A stretch of 14,557 nt of DNA, from assembly GCA_001510455.1 (NCBI GenBank), contig LFFH01000032.1:1-14557 (forward strand), given 5' to 3'. Below are positions 1 to 6,941 of this stretch, one piece after another. The notes under the pieces are model-generated. The model saw only the letters and a program-made list of their open reading frames with translations. It ran no database searches and was not told where the DNA came from. Within the stretch, counting starts at the first letter, position 1. Every line of letters starts with the position of its first letter. The DNA is from Actinobacteria bacterium casp-actino8. GTDB lineage: Bacteria > Actinomycetota > Acidimicrobiia > Acidimicrobiales > Ilumatobacteraceae. The position numbers and the translations under genes were made by a program.

Positions 1-2
1 GC

Positions 3-182
3 CTCCCATTCTGGGAGGCCGGCGACGCGTTCGGTATGTGGGCGAACGCGTCTTACACGAGTACTACGACGATGGAGGTCGTGGAGATCGCGTTCATCGC
101 CGAGAGTCTGCCAGACCCGACCGGCGAATCACAACCCACTGTCACGACCCCGGAAAGGCCCCTTGCAGACGGGCTGCCGTGA
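3..182 (+). CDS. C-terminal fragment of an unidentified protein (5' end outside the window)
   Basis: The frame is open from the window edge and stops at TGA 180-182, giving about 59 residues. I do not recognise the family. Codon choice supports real coding: the run encoding FWEAGDAFGMWANA, and the later stretch encoding MEVVEIAFIAESLPD, use mostly G or C in the third position, like the proven genes nearby. The last 20 or so residues are rich in Pro, Thr and Glu and look like a disordered tail. No clear membrane helix is visible. The gene runs toward folD, and the two coding ends overlap by 41 bases. The function cannot be inferred from this fragment. Confidence 0.55.
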   Translation, partial: LPFWEAGDAFGMWANASYTSTTTMEVVEIAFIAESLPDPTGESQPTVTTPERPLADGLP

Positions 183-1053
183 GGGTGTTCTCGAGGAGGC
201 AGGCGATGGTCATCGGACCGGTCCCACCCGGCATGGGGGTGATGGCCCCGGCCACGGCCTGAACGGCGTCGAAGTCGACGTCACCCACGATGCCAGCCTC
301 GGTGCGAGAGATACCGACGTCGATGACGGTGGCACCGGGCTTCACGTGGGCAGCGGTGATCATGCGGGCCACTCCGGCCGCCCCCACCACGATGTCGGCT
401 TCTCGACACAGGGACGTGACCTCACCCGATCGACTGTGGGCAATGGTGACCGTGGCGTCGATCCCCTTTCGAGCCAGAAGAACCGTCAGCGGTAGGCCCA
501 CCAGCATCGATCGCCCGATCACGACTGCTCGGCGGCCCGCCGTCGGGATGCCATAACGCTCGAGCAATCGCAACACGCCAAGCGGTGTGCATCCGACGAG
601 TCCCGGAAGACCTCGCATGAGACGACCCATCGATTCGGTGGTCAGACCGTCGACGTCCTTGTCGCCCGGGATGAGCCGAAGAACTGCCTCTTCGTCGTAG
701 CGGGGATCGTCACCAGCCGGAAGCGGACTCTGCACGAGGATGCCGTGCACCGACGGGTCGGCCGCCAACCGTCCGACCACGTCCTCCACCCGGGCCTGAC
801 CGGCATCGGCCGGAAGGATCTCGTTGCGACTCTGCAGACCGGCCTTGGCCGCTTGCACGTGCTTGTTGCGGACGTAGCGCTGACTCGGGCCATCGTCACC
901 CACGAGCACCGTGGCCAGACACACCGGCGGCGACCCGGCCGCCGCCACCTCGGCCGCTAGGCGGGCCACGATCTCGTCACGGACGAGATTTCCGTCGAGG
1001 AGGACGGCACCCCCTGGTGTACGGGCAGTTTCCGAGTCGGTCACGGGGGTCAT
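142..1053 (-). CDS. folD: Bifunctional methylenetetrahydrofolate dehydrogenase / methenyltetrahydrofolate cyclohydrolase (FolD)
   Basis: Cytosolic enzyme that oxidises 5,10-methylene-THF with NADP and hydrolyses the methenyl product to 10-formyl-THF for purine and formyl-Met synthesis. The 303 residues are slightly longer than the usual 280-300, with about 15 extra at the N-terminus. Diagnostic features are the active-site YxxxK (Tyr60, Lys64), HGILVQSPLP with Gln108 (103-112), PGDKDVDGL with Asp135 (129-137), CTPLGV, the Rossmann segment VVIGRSMLVGLP, and PMPGGTGPMT near the C-terminus. Tyr, Lys, Gln and Asp match the catalytic set of E. coli FolD (Y50, K54, Q98, D121). The ATG at 1053 has no clear Shine-Dalgarno sequence; GTG at codon 4 is an alternative. 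It is divergent from ino1 (103-base gap) and convergent with the upstream partial gene. Confidence 0.97.
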   Translation of the reverse strand: MTPVTDSETARTPGGAVLLDGNLVRDEIVARLAAEVAAAGSPPVCLATVLVGDDGPSQRYVRNKHVQAAKAGLQSRNEILPADAGQARVEDVVGRLAADPSVHGILVQSPLPAGDDPRYDEEAVLRLIPGDKDVDGLTTESMGRLMRGLPGLVGCTPLGVLRLLERYGIPTAGRRAVVIGRSMLVGLPLTVLLARKGIDATVTIAHSRSGEVTSLCREADIVVGAAGVARMITAAHVKPGATVIDVGISRTEAGIVGDVDFDAVQAVAGAITPMPGGTGPMTIACLLENTLTAARLQGAFPGS

Positions 1054-1156
1054 GCTACGAGGCGAGTCGAAGGCCTAGCCTGGGAACGCTCATTCACCAA
1101 CGGAGCGGCCGACCGGTTCTCTGGTCAGGCGCCCACGAGAAGAACGGCGAATTCAC

Positions 1157-2485
1157 ATGTCCACGCCCCCGTCCCCCACCGTCGCCCCGGCCTCAGGCCG
1201 GCTCGGCGTCCTCACCGTCGGCCTCGGCGCCGTCGCATCCACTCTCATCGCCGGCGTCGAGCTCACCAAGCGCGGCCTCGGCAAGCCGATCGGTTCCCTT
1301 GCTCAGATGGGCACCATCCGACTCGGTAAGCGCACCGAAGATCGCTCGCCGCTCATTCGTGACTTCGTTCCCCTCGCCGCCCTCGACGACATCGTGTGGG
1401 GAGCCTGGGACGTCTACCCCGATGATGCGTACGTAGCAGCGAGTCGCGCCGGGGTTCTCGAGAGCGGCAAGCACATCGAAGCCATCAGCGATGCACTGCG
1501 CGAAGTTCGTCCGATGCAGGCCGCGTTCGAACGCAAGTACGCGCGCAACCTCGACGGCGAGCACGTGAAGCCCATCTCGTCGAAGCGCGGCATGCTCAAT
1601 GCGATTCGTGAAGACATCAACAAGTTCCGCGAAGACAACAAGTGTGATCGCCTCGTCATGATCTGGTGTGCGAGTACCGAGATCTACATCGAACCGGGTC
1701 GCGCCCACATCGATCTCGACTCGTTCGAGAAGGCCCTCGATGCCGACGACGAAACCGTCTCGCCGGCCCAGATCTACGCCTATGCAGCCCTCCTCGAAGG
1801 TGTCCCGTTCAACAACGGAGCCCCCAACCTGGCCGTGGACGCCCCGGCGCTGCGCCAGTACGCCACCGATCACAAGATCGCCATCTCCGGCAAGGACTTC
1901 AAGACCGGGCAGACCCTCATGAAGACCGTGCTCGCTCCGATGTTGAAGGCTCGCATGCTCGGACTCGAGGGTTGGTACAGCACCAACATCCTCGGCAACC
2001 GCGACGGTGAGGTCCTCGACGCCCCCGAGAACTTCAAGACCAAGGAAGAGTCGAAGCTCGGCGTGCTCGAGGACATTCTCCAACCGAAGAAGTTCCCCGA
2101 TCTGTACGGCGACATCTTCCACAAGGTGCAGATCAACTACTACCCGCCCCGCGGCGACAACAAAGAGGGCTGGGACAACATCGACATCACCGGCTGGCTC
2201 GGCTACCCGATGCAGATCAAGGTGAACTTCTTGTGCCGCGACTCCATTCTCGCTGCACCTCTCGCTCTCGACCTCGTGCTCTTCAGTGACCTGGCTCAGC
2301 GCGCCGGGATGGGCGGCATCCAGGAATGGCTGAGCTTCTACTACAAGAGCCCTCAAGTCGCTCCGGGTCTCTACCCCGAACACGACCTCTTCATCCAGCT
2401 CACCAAGTTGAAGAACACGTTGCGTTGGATCATGGGTGAAGACCAGATCACCCATCTCGGTCGCGAGTACTACGAAGACCTCTGA
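1157..2485 (+). CDS. ino1: Inositol-3-phosphate synthase (myo-inositol-1-phosphate synthase)
   Basis: NAD-dependent cyclisation of glucose 6-phosphate to 1D-myo-inositol 3-phosphate, the first committed step to phosphatidylinositol, mycothiol or inositol solutes. The 442 residues contain an N-terminal dinucleotide-binding loop GLGAVASTLIAG (22-33), the conserved segment SGKDFKTGQT (244-253) with Lys246 and Lys249, and the core around WLGYPMQIKVNFLCRDS (from 347) with Lys355. The length and the region from 340 onward (GYPMQIKVNFLCRDSILAAP, then a C-terminal EHDLF and KNTLRW) look more like the longer Bacteroidetes-type enzymes than the roughly 365-residue mycobacterial Ino1. That comparison is from memory. 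The ATG at 1157 has only a weak purine stretch upstream. It heads a run in which the next gene starts 7 bases after its stop. Confidence 0.95.
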   Translation: MSTPPSPTVAPASGRLGVLTVGLGAVASTLIAGVELTKRGLGKPIGSLAQMGTIRLGKRTEDRSPLIRDFVPLAALDDIVWGAWDVYPDDAYVAASRAGVLESGKHIEAISDALREVRPMQAAFERKYARNLDGEHVKPISSKRGMLNAIREDINKFREDNKCDRLVMIWCASTEIYIEPGRAHIDLDSFEKALDADDETVSPAQIYAYAALLEGVPFNNGAPNLAVDAPALRQYATDHKIAISGKDFKTGQTLMKTVLAPMLKARMLGLEGWYSTNILGNRDGEVLDAPENFKTKEESKLGVLEDILQPKKFPDLYGDIFHKVQINYYPPRGDNKEGWDNIDITGWLGYPMQIKVNFLCRDSILAAPLALDLVLFSDLAQRAGMGGIQEWLSFYYKSPQVAPGLYPEHDLFIQLTKLKNTLRWIMGEDQITHLGREYYEDL

Positions 2486-2492
2486 GTCGGGC

Positions 2493-4709
2493 GTGGCTCC
2501 ACGACGTTGGAACCCGTCCTCGTGGGTGAGCCTGTCCCCCAACGGGATCGGCCACACCAAACCGAATCACCTCGCCGAGATGGCGCGTGTCGCCGTGAAC
2601 GTTCGTCGGGCACCGTCGAAGGCTTGGAAGATTCTGTCGAAGGGGGTCTGTGACGGTTGCGCACTCGGCGTGGCCGGTTTTCACGACTGGACTCTCGACG
2701 GGATCCACTTGTGCACGACTCGTCTGAAACTGCTCGAAATCAATTGTGCAGCCCCATTCGATCCGTCGGTACTGAACGACGTGTCAGGTCTGCGAACCCG
2801 CACGAGCTCCGAACTACGCGACATGGGTCGACTCGCCCACCCGATGCGCCGACGTCGTGGCGACATCGGCTTCCGTCGTGTCTCGTGGAACGAGGCCCTC
2901 GACGCGATCGCCGACGGAATCCGATCGGCCGGTCCCGAACGTTCAGCGGTCTATCTCACGAGTCGCGGACTCACCAACGAGACCTACTACGTGGCCGGCA
3001 AGGCGGCGCGAGCCATGGGGATCGCCAACATCGACTCGGCCGCGCGTACGTGTCATGCGCCGTCGACGATCGGACTGAAGTCGACGATCGGAGTTTCGGC
3101 CAGCACGTGCAGTCTCCAGGACGTGATCGAAAGCGATCTCATCGTGCTGTGGGGCGCGAACGTCGCCAACAATCAACCCGTCTTCACCAAGTATCTGTAC
3201 GAGGCCAAGAAGAACGGCGCACGCGTCGTGGTGGTGAACCCGTACCTCGAACCGGGGCTCGAGCGCTACTGGGTTCCATCGAAACCCGAATCGTTCCTCT
3301 TCGGAACGAAGTTGTGCGATCTCCACGTTCCGGTGCGGCCCGAAGGTGACGTCTCTTTGGCCAATGCCGTACTCAAGATTCTGATCGAGCGCGATGCCAT
3401 CGACCGTTCCTTCGTCGACGATCACACGACCGGCTGGAAGGAACTGGTCTCGTTCCTCGACTCGCAGTCGATCGACGATCTGTGTGCGCAGGCCGGGTTG
3501 ACCGTCGACGAGGTTCGAACGTTCGCCGACGAGTACGCCCGCGCCGACTCGGCGATCTTCGTCTGGAGCATGGGCATCACTCAGCACCGGCACGGTGTCG
3601 AAGGTGTGAAAGCTCTGGTGAATCTGGCGCTCGCACGAGGCAACGTCGGACGCGACGGCGCGGGGCTGATGCCGATTCGGGGTCACTCCGGAGTCCAGGG
3701 AGGTGCCGAGATGGGCGCCTACGCCACGGCCTACCCGGGAACGGTCGCCATCACGCCGGAATCGGCCCGCTCGCTGTCCGAGCACTGGGGCTTCGACGTT
3801 CCCGATCGCCCCGGACTCACCGCTCCCGAGACCGTCCTCGCCGTCGAACGTGGTGACATCGACGTTCTCGTACTCGACGGCTCGAATCTGCTCGAGATCA
3901 TGCCTGATCCGACCCGCGTCGCCTCGGCTCTCGAACGGGTTCCTCTGCGTGTTCATCAGGACGTCGTTCTCACCTCACAAATGCTCCTCGATGGCGACGA
4001 CGTGATCTTGTTGCCTGCCGCGACGCGGTACGAGCAAGAAGGTGGAGGCACGAGCACCACCACCGAGCGCCAGATCGCGTTCAGCCCTCAGGTGGTCGAT
4101 CCCCCGGGCGAGGCGCGCAGTGAGTGGCGCATCTTCTCCGAGATCGCCCGACGAGTTCGGCCCGATCGTGCCGAGCATTTCGCCTGGGAAACCAACCGTG
4201 ACCTTCGGACCGAGATCGCACGTGTCGTTCCCGACTACGCCGGGATCGACGATTTGTCCGACACCGGCGATGCCGTTCAGTACGGCGGACGTCATCTGTG
4301 CGTCGACGGCTCCTTCCCCACTTCTGACGGACGAGGCTCGTTCAGCATCGTCGACGTGTCGCCGCCGACTCTCGCCGACGGTGAGTTCTTCTGTAGTACG
4401 AGACGCGGAAAGCAGTTCAACTCCATGGTCTTCGCCGCGACCGATCCACTGACCGGTGCGTCTCGTGACGCCGTGTACATCGACTCGTCCGACGCTCGAT
4501 CGCTCGGCCTGGCCGACGGTGACCGGGTACGCCTCACGAGCAAGGTGGGCTCGTTCGTCGGAACCGCGCATCTGGTTCGACTTCCGTCACGATCCGTCCA
4601 GGTTCATTGGCCGGAAGGGAACGTGTTGATCGACGCATCCATCAACGACGACGCCAGTCGAATCCCCGACTACAACGCCGTGGTGACCATCGAAAGGACG
4701 ACACCGTGA
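2493..4709 (+). CDS. FdhF/YdeP-family molybdopterin oxidoreductase (formate dehydrogenase-like alpha subunit)
   Basis: Large bis-MGD oxidoreductase, probably cytoplasmic because no Tat signal is seen. I chose GTG 2493 (738 residues): the ATG at 2436 would only add a frame-shifted copy of the ino1 tail, whereas the family-like N-terminus (RRWNPSSWVSLSPNGIG) begins just after 2493. Near the N-terminus, CDGC (53-56), Cys74 and Cys85 surround GFHDWTLDGIHLC and could hold a cluster. ARTCHAPST puts Cys187-His188 where E. coli FdhF has its selenocysteine-His pair, so Cys187 is the probable Mo ligand. SGVQGGAEMG and the C-terminal domain with the FNSMVF segment complete the MopB fold. No Fe-S subunit, FdhD or quinone partner lies nearby. 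Formate is a guess; E. coli YdeP is linked to acid resistance. Confidence 0.9.
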   Translation: MAPRRWNPSSWVSLSPNGIGHTKPNHLAEMARVAVNVRRAPSKAWKILSKGVCDGCALGVAGFHDWTLDGIHLCTTRLKLLEINCAAPFDPSVLNDVSGLRTRTSSELRDMGRLAHPMRRRRGDIGFRRVSWNEALDAIADGIRSAGPERSAVYLTSRGLTNETYYVAGKAARAMGIANIDSAARTCHAPSTIGLKSTIGVSASTCSLQDVIESDLIVLWGANVANNQPVFTKYLYEAKKNGARVVVVNPYLEPGLERYWVPSKPESFLFGTKLCDLHVPVRPEGDVSLANAVLKILIERDAIDRSFVDDHTTGWKELVSFLDSQSIDDLCAQAGLTVDEVRTFADEYARADSAIFVWSMGITQHRHGVEGVKALVNLALARGNVGRDGAGLMPIRGHSGVQGGAEMGAYATAYPGTVAITPESARSLSEHWGFDVPDRPGLTAPETVLAVERGDIDVLVLDGSNLLEIMPDPTRVASALERVPLRVHQDVVLTSQMLLDGDDVILLPAATRYEQEGGGTSTTTERQIAFSPQVVDPPGEARSEWRIFSEIARRVRPDRAEHFAWETNRDLRTEIARVVPDYAGIDDLSDTGDAVQYGGRHLCVDGSFPTSDGRGSFSIVDVSPPTLADGEFFCSTRRGKQFNSMVFAATDPLTGASRDAVYIDSSDARSLGLADGDRVRLTSKVGSFVGTAHLVRLPSRSVQVHWPEGNVLIDASINDDASRIPDYNAVVTIERTTP

Positions 4710-5068
4710 AGACTCGAATTCTCCTCTGGAGTCTCGTCACCGACGTGGTGTCGGTCATCGTGTTCATCGCCATCGGACGTCGCAATCACGACGAAGGTAC
4801 CGGACTCGACGGCATCGCCTCGACTGCCGCTCCGTTCCTCGTGGCTCTCGCCGTCACCTGGCTCGTCGCGCTGGTGTGGCGCGAACCGCTGTCGGCCCGG
4901 TCGGGAGTGATCACCTGGATCGGCACCGTGGTTCTCGGAATGCTGTTGCGCAAATTCGTGTTCGACGACGGAACCGCGACCGCCTTCGTGATCGTGGCCA
5001 CGGTCTTTCTCGGGATCACGTTCAACAGCTGGCGAGCGCTCGCCCGCCGACGTCTGTCTGGCGCGTGA
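4706..5068 (+). CDS. DUF3054-type integral membrane protein
   Basis: About 120 residues with four predicted membrane helices: ILLWSLVTDVVSVIVFIAIG near the N-terminus, FLVALAVTWLVALVW, GVITWIGTVVLGMLLRKFVF, and TAFVIVATVFLGITFNSW, followed by an Arg-rich cytoplasmic tail. The pattern (Asp in helix 1 followed by IGRRNHDEG, and TW-GT-GMLLR in helix 3) fits the DUF3054 family of actinobacterial membrane proteins of unknown role. The start is GTG 4706, overlapping the stop of the oxidoreductase (GTGA). AAAGGA at 4694-4699 serves as Shine-Dalgarno, so translation is probably coupled. A longer frame opening at 4607 lies inside the upstream gene and reads as Arg-rich out-of-frame sequence. Co-expression with a molybdoenzyme could suggest a membrane anchor, but nothing in the protein shows haem or quinone ligands. 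Confidence 0.85.
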   Translation: MKTRILLWSLVTDVVSVIVFIAIGRRNHDEGTGLDGIASTAAPFLVALAVTWLVALVWREPLSARSGVITWIGTVVLGMLLRKFVFDDGTATAFVIVATVFLGITFNSWRALARRRLSGA

Positions 5069-5101
5069 TCTTCACCCGAATGGTCGAGGATCCGCGCCAG
5101 A
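5057..5101. terminator. Long hairpin between convergent genes, probable bidirectional terminator
   Basis: TCTGGCGCG (5057-5065) pairs perfectly with CGCGCCAGA (5093-5101). After a one-base bulge, GATC (5067-5070) pairs with GATC (5089-5092), giving a 13-pair stem around an 18-base loop. The left arm runs to the stop codon of the DUF3054 gene, and the right arm ends 7 bases before the ilvD stop, so it sits where two convergent transcripts must end. There is no T-run on either side, so it would be the tail-less kind proposed for high-GC actinobacteria. Confidence 0.55.
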
Positions 5102-5108
5102 GCGACGG

Positions 5109-6830
5109 TCAGAGCAAGTTGGTGATCGCGCCCTTCTCGGCCCCCTGAGCCAGACGGGCGTACTTGCCGAGCACACCGCTCGTGTAGCGCGGCGGATTGG
5201 GTGTCCAACCCTGACGACGTGCCGACAGCTCGGCCTCGTCGACCAGCAGATCGAGGGACAGTGAACTCACGTCGATGCGGATCCGATCGCCATCACGAAC
5301 GAAGGCGATCGGGCCGCCATCGACTGCTTCCGGAGCCACGTGTCCGATGCAGAACCCCCACGTGCCTCCACTGAAACGTCCATCGGTGATGAGAGCACAA
5401 TCGGCGCCGCGTCCGGCCCCCTTCAGAGCACCCGTGATCGCCAGCATCTCGCGCATGCCCGGCCCACCCTTGGGTCCTTCGTACCGGATCACGAGCACGG
5501 TGTTGGGTTGGATCTCGCCGGCCATGATCGCGGCCATCGCACCGTCTTCACCGTCGAACACCCGGGCCGTGCCTTCGAACTTGCGCTGCTCGGGCGAGAG
5601 TCCGGCCACCTTGACGACCGCCCCGTTCGGGGCCAGCGAACCGCGCAAGACCACGATGCCACCTTCGGCATTGATCGGATCACTGAGGGGATGCACGACG
5701 TCGCCGTCGGGATCGGGCGGCGCGATCTCGGCCAGATTCTCGGCCATGGTCTTTCCGGTGCACGTCATCACGTCTCCGTGGATGAGGCCCGCATCGAGAA
5801 GATGCTTCAGCACCACCGGCACACCACCGATGCGATGCAGATCGGTCATGTGGTACTTGCCACCCGGCTTGGTGTCGGCGATGTGCGGAACACGAGCTGC
5901 GATTCGATTGAAGTCGTCGAGTTCGAGAGGCACGCCCGCCTCGTTCGCGATCGCGAGCAGGTGCAACACCGCGTTGGTGCTTCCACCGAGTGCGTTGTAC
6001 AGAGCGATGGCGTTCTCGAAGGCCTTTTTGGTGAGGATGTCGCTCGGTCGGATACCGAGGCGCAGCATGTTGACCACCGCTTCACCGGCGAGCCGGGCGT
6101 CGTCCTCACGACTCACGTCGACCGCCGGCGCCGAAGCCGAACCGGGCAGTGACAAGCCCAGGGCCTCGCCGATCGACGACATGGTGTTGGCGGTGAACAT
6201 TCCGCCGCACGCACCCTCACCCGGACACGCGGCCTTCTCGATCTCGGTGAGTTCACCTTCGGTGATCGTGCCGGCCGCACAGGCGCCGATCGCTTCGAAC
6301 ACCGTCGTGATGTCGATGTTCTTACCGTCGTACCGTCCGGGAAGAGTGGAACCGTTGTACACGAACACCGCCGGAAGATTGAGACGCGCGATCGCCATCA
6401 TCATCCCGGGCATGCTCTTGTCACATCCGCCCGTCGCCACCAGACCGTCGAGACGTTCGGCGTGCATGACGGCCTCGACCGAGTCGGCGATGATCTCGCG
6501 ACTCACGAGCGATGCGCGCATTCCTTCGTGACCCATCGAGATGCCGTCGCTCACGGTGATCGTGCCGAACTCGAGAGGCACTCCGCCGGCGGCGCGCACA
6601 CCGTCCTTGGCCGCGGCGGTGAGGCGACGCAACGACACGTTGCACGGAGTGATCTCGTTCCACGAGGAAGCGACCCCCACTTGAGGCTTGTCCCAGTCGT
6701 CATCGGTCAGACCCACTGCTCGCAACATCGCCCGGGAGGCGGCCTTTTGGATGCCGTCGGTGACGTCTCGGCTACGGGGTTTCACGTCGACCGGGGTCCC
6801 GGCGGTGGCAGTTGAGTCAGGGGAAGCCAT
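5109..6830 (-). CDS. ilvD: Dihydroxy-acid dehydratase (IlvD)
   Basis: Fe-S enzyme that dehydrates 2,3-dihydroxy-3-methylbutanoate and its homologue to the keto acids leading to valine, leucine and isoleucine. The 573 residues are full length. Cluster ligands are Cys63 (TPCNVSL), Cys136 (GGCDKSMPG) and Cys208 ([15 protein letters not shown]). Lys138 is the lysine usually carbamylated to bind Mg. [11 protein letters not shown] near the C-terminus is the family's active-site Ser signature. The sequence looks like the [2Fe-2S] plant/mycobacterial class, but I cannot prove cluster type. The ATG at 6830 has no Shine-Dalgarno. A TACCCT hexamer lies six bases upstream of it, suggesting a leaderless transcript. 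It is divergent from the iron transporter and shares a control region containing a double palindromic operator. Confidence 0.97.
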   Translation of the reverse strand: MASPDSTATAGTPVDVKPRSRDVTDGIQKAASRAMLRAVGLTDDDWDKPQVGVASSWNEITPCNVSLRRLTAAAKDGVRAAGGVPLEFGTITVSDGISMGHEGMRASLVSREIIADSVEAVMHAERLDGLVATGGCDKSMPGMMMAIARLNLPAVFVYNGSTLPGRYDGKNIDITTVFEAIGACAAGTITEGELTEIEKAACPGEGACGGMFTANTMSSIGEALGLSLPGSASAPAVDVSREDDARLAGEAVVNMLRLGIRPSDILTKKAFENAIALYNALGGSTNAVLHLLAIANEAGVPLELDDFNRIAARVPHIADTKPGGKYHMTDLHRIGGVPVVLKHLLDAGLIHGDVMTCTGKTMAENLAEIAPPDPDGDVVHPLSDPINAEGGIVVLRGSLAPNGAVVKVAGLSPEQRKFEGTARVFDGEDGAMAAIMAGEIQPNTVLVIRYEGPKGGPGMREMLAITGALKGAGRGADCALITDGRFSGGTWGFCIGHVAPEAVDGGPIAFVRDGDRIRIDVSSLSLDLLVDEAELSARRQGWTPNPPRYTSGVLGKYARLAQGAEKGAITNLL

Positions 6831-6842
6831 ACCCCGAGGGTA
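6831..6842 (-). promoter_or_regulatory. Putative -10 element for leaderless ilvD mRNA
   Basis: Read on the minus strand, GGTTACCCTCGGGGT precedes the ilvD ATG. TACCCT fits the actinobacterial TANNNT -10 pattern, and its 6-base spacing to the ATG would put transcription start at the A of the start codon. No Shine-Dalgarno competes with this reading. The same pattern occurs before the acyl-CoA dehydrogenase at 11904. No good -35 hexamer is visible. Confidence 0.4.
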
Positions 6843-6873
6843 ACCAACGGGCTTCTGGCCAGCCCATGGCCGC

Positions 6874-6903
6874 TTGTCAGGAGTGCCTAACAGCTGTTAG
6901 GTT
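6874..6903 (+). promoter_or_regulatory. Putative promoter of the iron-transport operon
   Basis: TTGTCA (6874-6879) matches five of six bases of the TTGACA -35 consensus. After 18 bases, TAGGTT (6898-6903) fits a TANNNT -10. Transcription would start near 6910, leaving a leader of about 30 bases with Shine-Dalgarno GAAAGG (6931-6936) five bases before ATG 6942. The double operator at 6875-6912 covers the whole promoter, as expected for a repressor that blocks RNA polymerase. Confidence 0.4.
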
Positions 6904-6912
6904 CCCCTGACA
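6875..6912. promoter_or_regulatory. 38-bp symmetric double operator, DtxR/IdeR-like (putative iron-responsive site)
   Basis: The core CCTAACAGCTGTTAGG (6886-6901) is a perfect 16-base palindrome. It is flanked at equal distance by TGTCAGG (6875-6881) and CCTGACA (6906-6912), so the whole 38 bases have dyad symmetry apart from two 4-base spacers. It can also be read as two boxes of form TTAGG-N4-CCTGA, one per strand (6877-6890 and 6897-6910), with centres 20 bases apart, or about two helical turns. TTAGG/CCTAA half-sites recall the DtxR/IdeR iron box, though the spacing differs from the 19-base consensus. The position before a ferric importer supports iron control. The regulator is not encoded here. 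Confidence 0.6.
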
Positions 6913-6941
6913 CCCCGAGTCTTCGCCCCTGAAAGGTTGCC

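Noticed and set aside
1..19. Perfect 8-pair hairpin (GCCTCCCA / TGGGAGGC) at the window start, as a terminator
   Set aside because: It lies inside the coding frame that continues to 182, has only a three-base loop and no T-run, and its upstream context is cut off.
1076..1081. TAGCCT as the -10 of an ino1 promoter
   Set aside because: It fits TANNNT, but there is no -35, no supporting spacing to the start codon and no repeat of the pattern; a single degenerate hexamer is too weak to list.
2436..2492. Upstream ATG start for the molybdopterin oxidoreductase
   Set aside because: The extra 19 residues are the ino1 tail read out of frame; homologous N-terminal sequence begins just after GTG 2493.
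1193..2560. 455-codon open frame antisense to inositol-3-phosphate synthase
   Set aside because: It mirrors a strongly conserved enzyme gene and its translation is Val/Glu/Asp-rich without any family signature, as expected for the complement of high-GC coding sequence.
2943..3956. 337-codon open frame antisense to the molybdopterin oxidoreductase
   Set aside because: Arg/Asp/Val-rich shadow with no recognisable domain, opposite a well-supported gene.
5275..6531. 418-codon open frame antisense to ilvD
   Set aside because: Ser/Pro/Arg-rich translation with no motif; ilvD on the other strand has all its cluster ligands and is intact.
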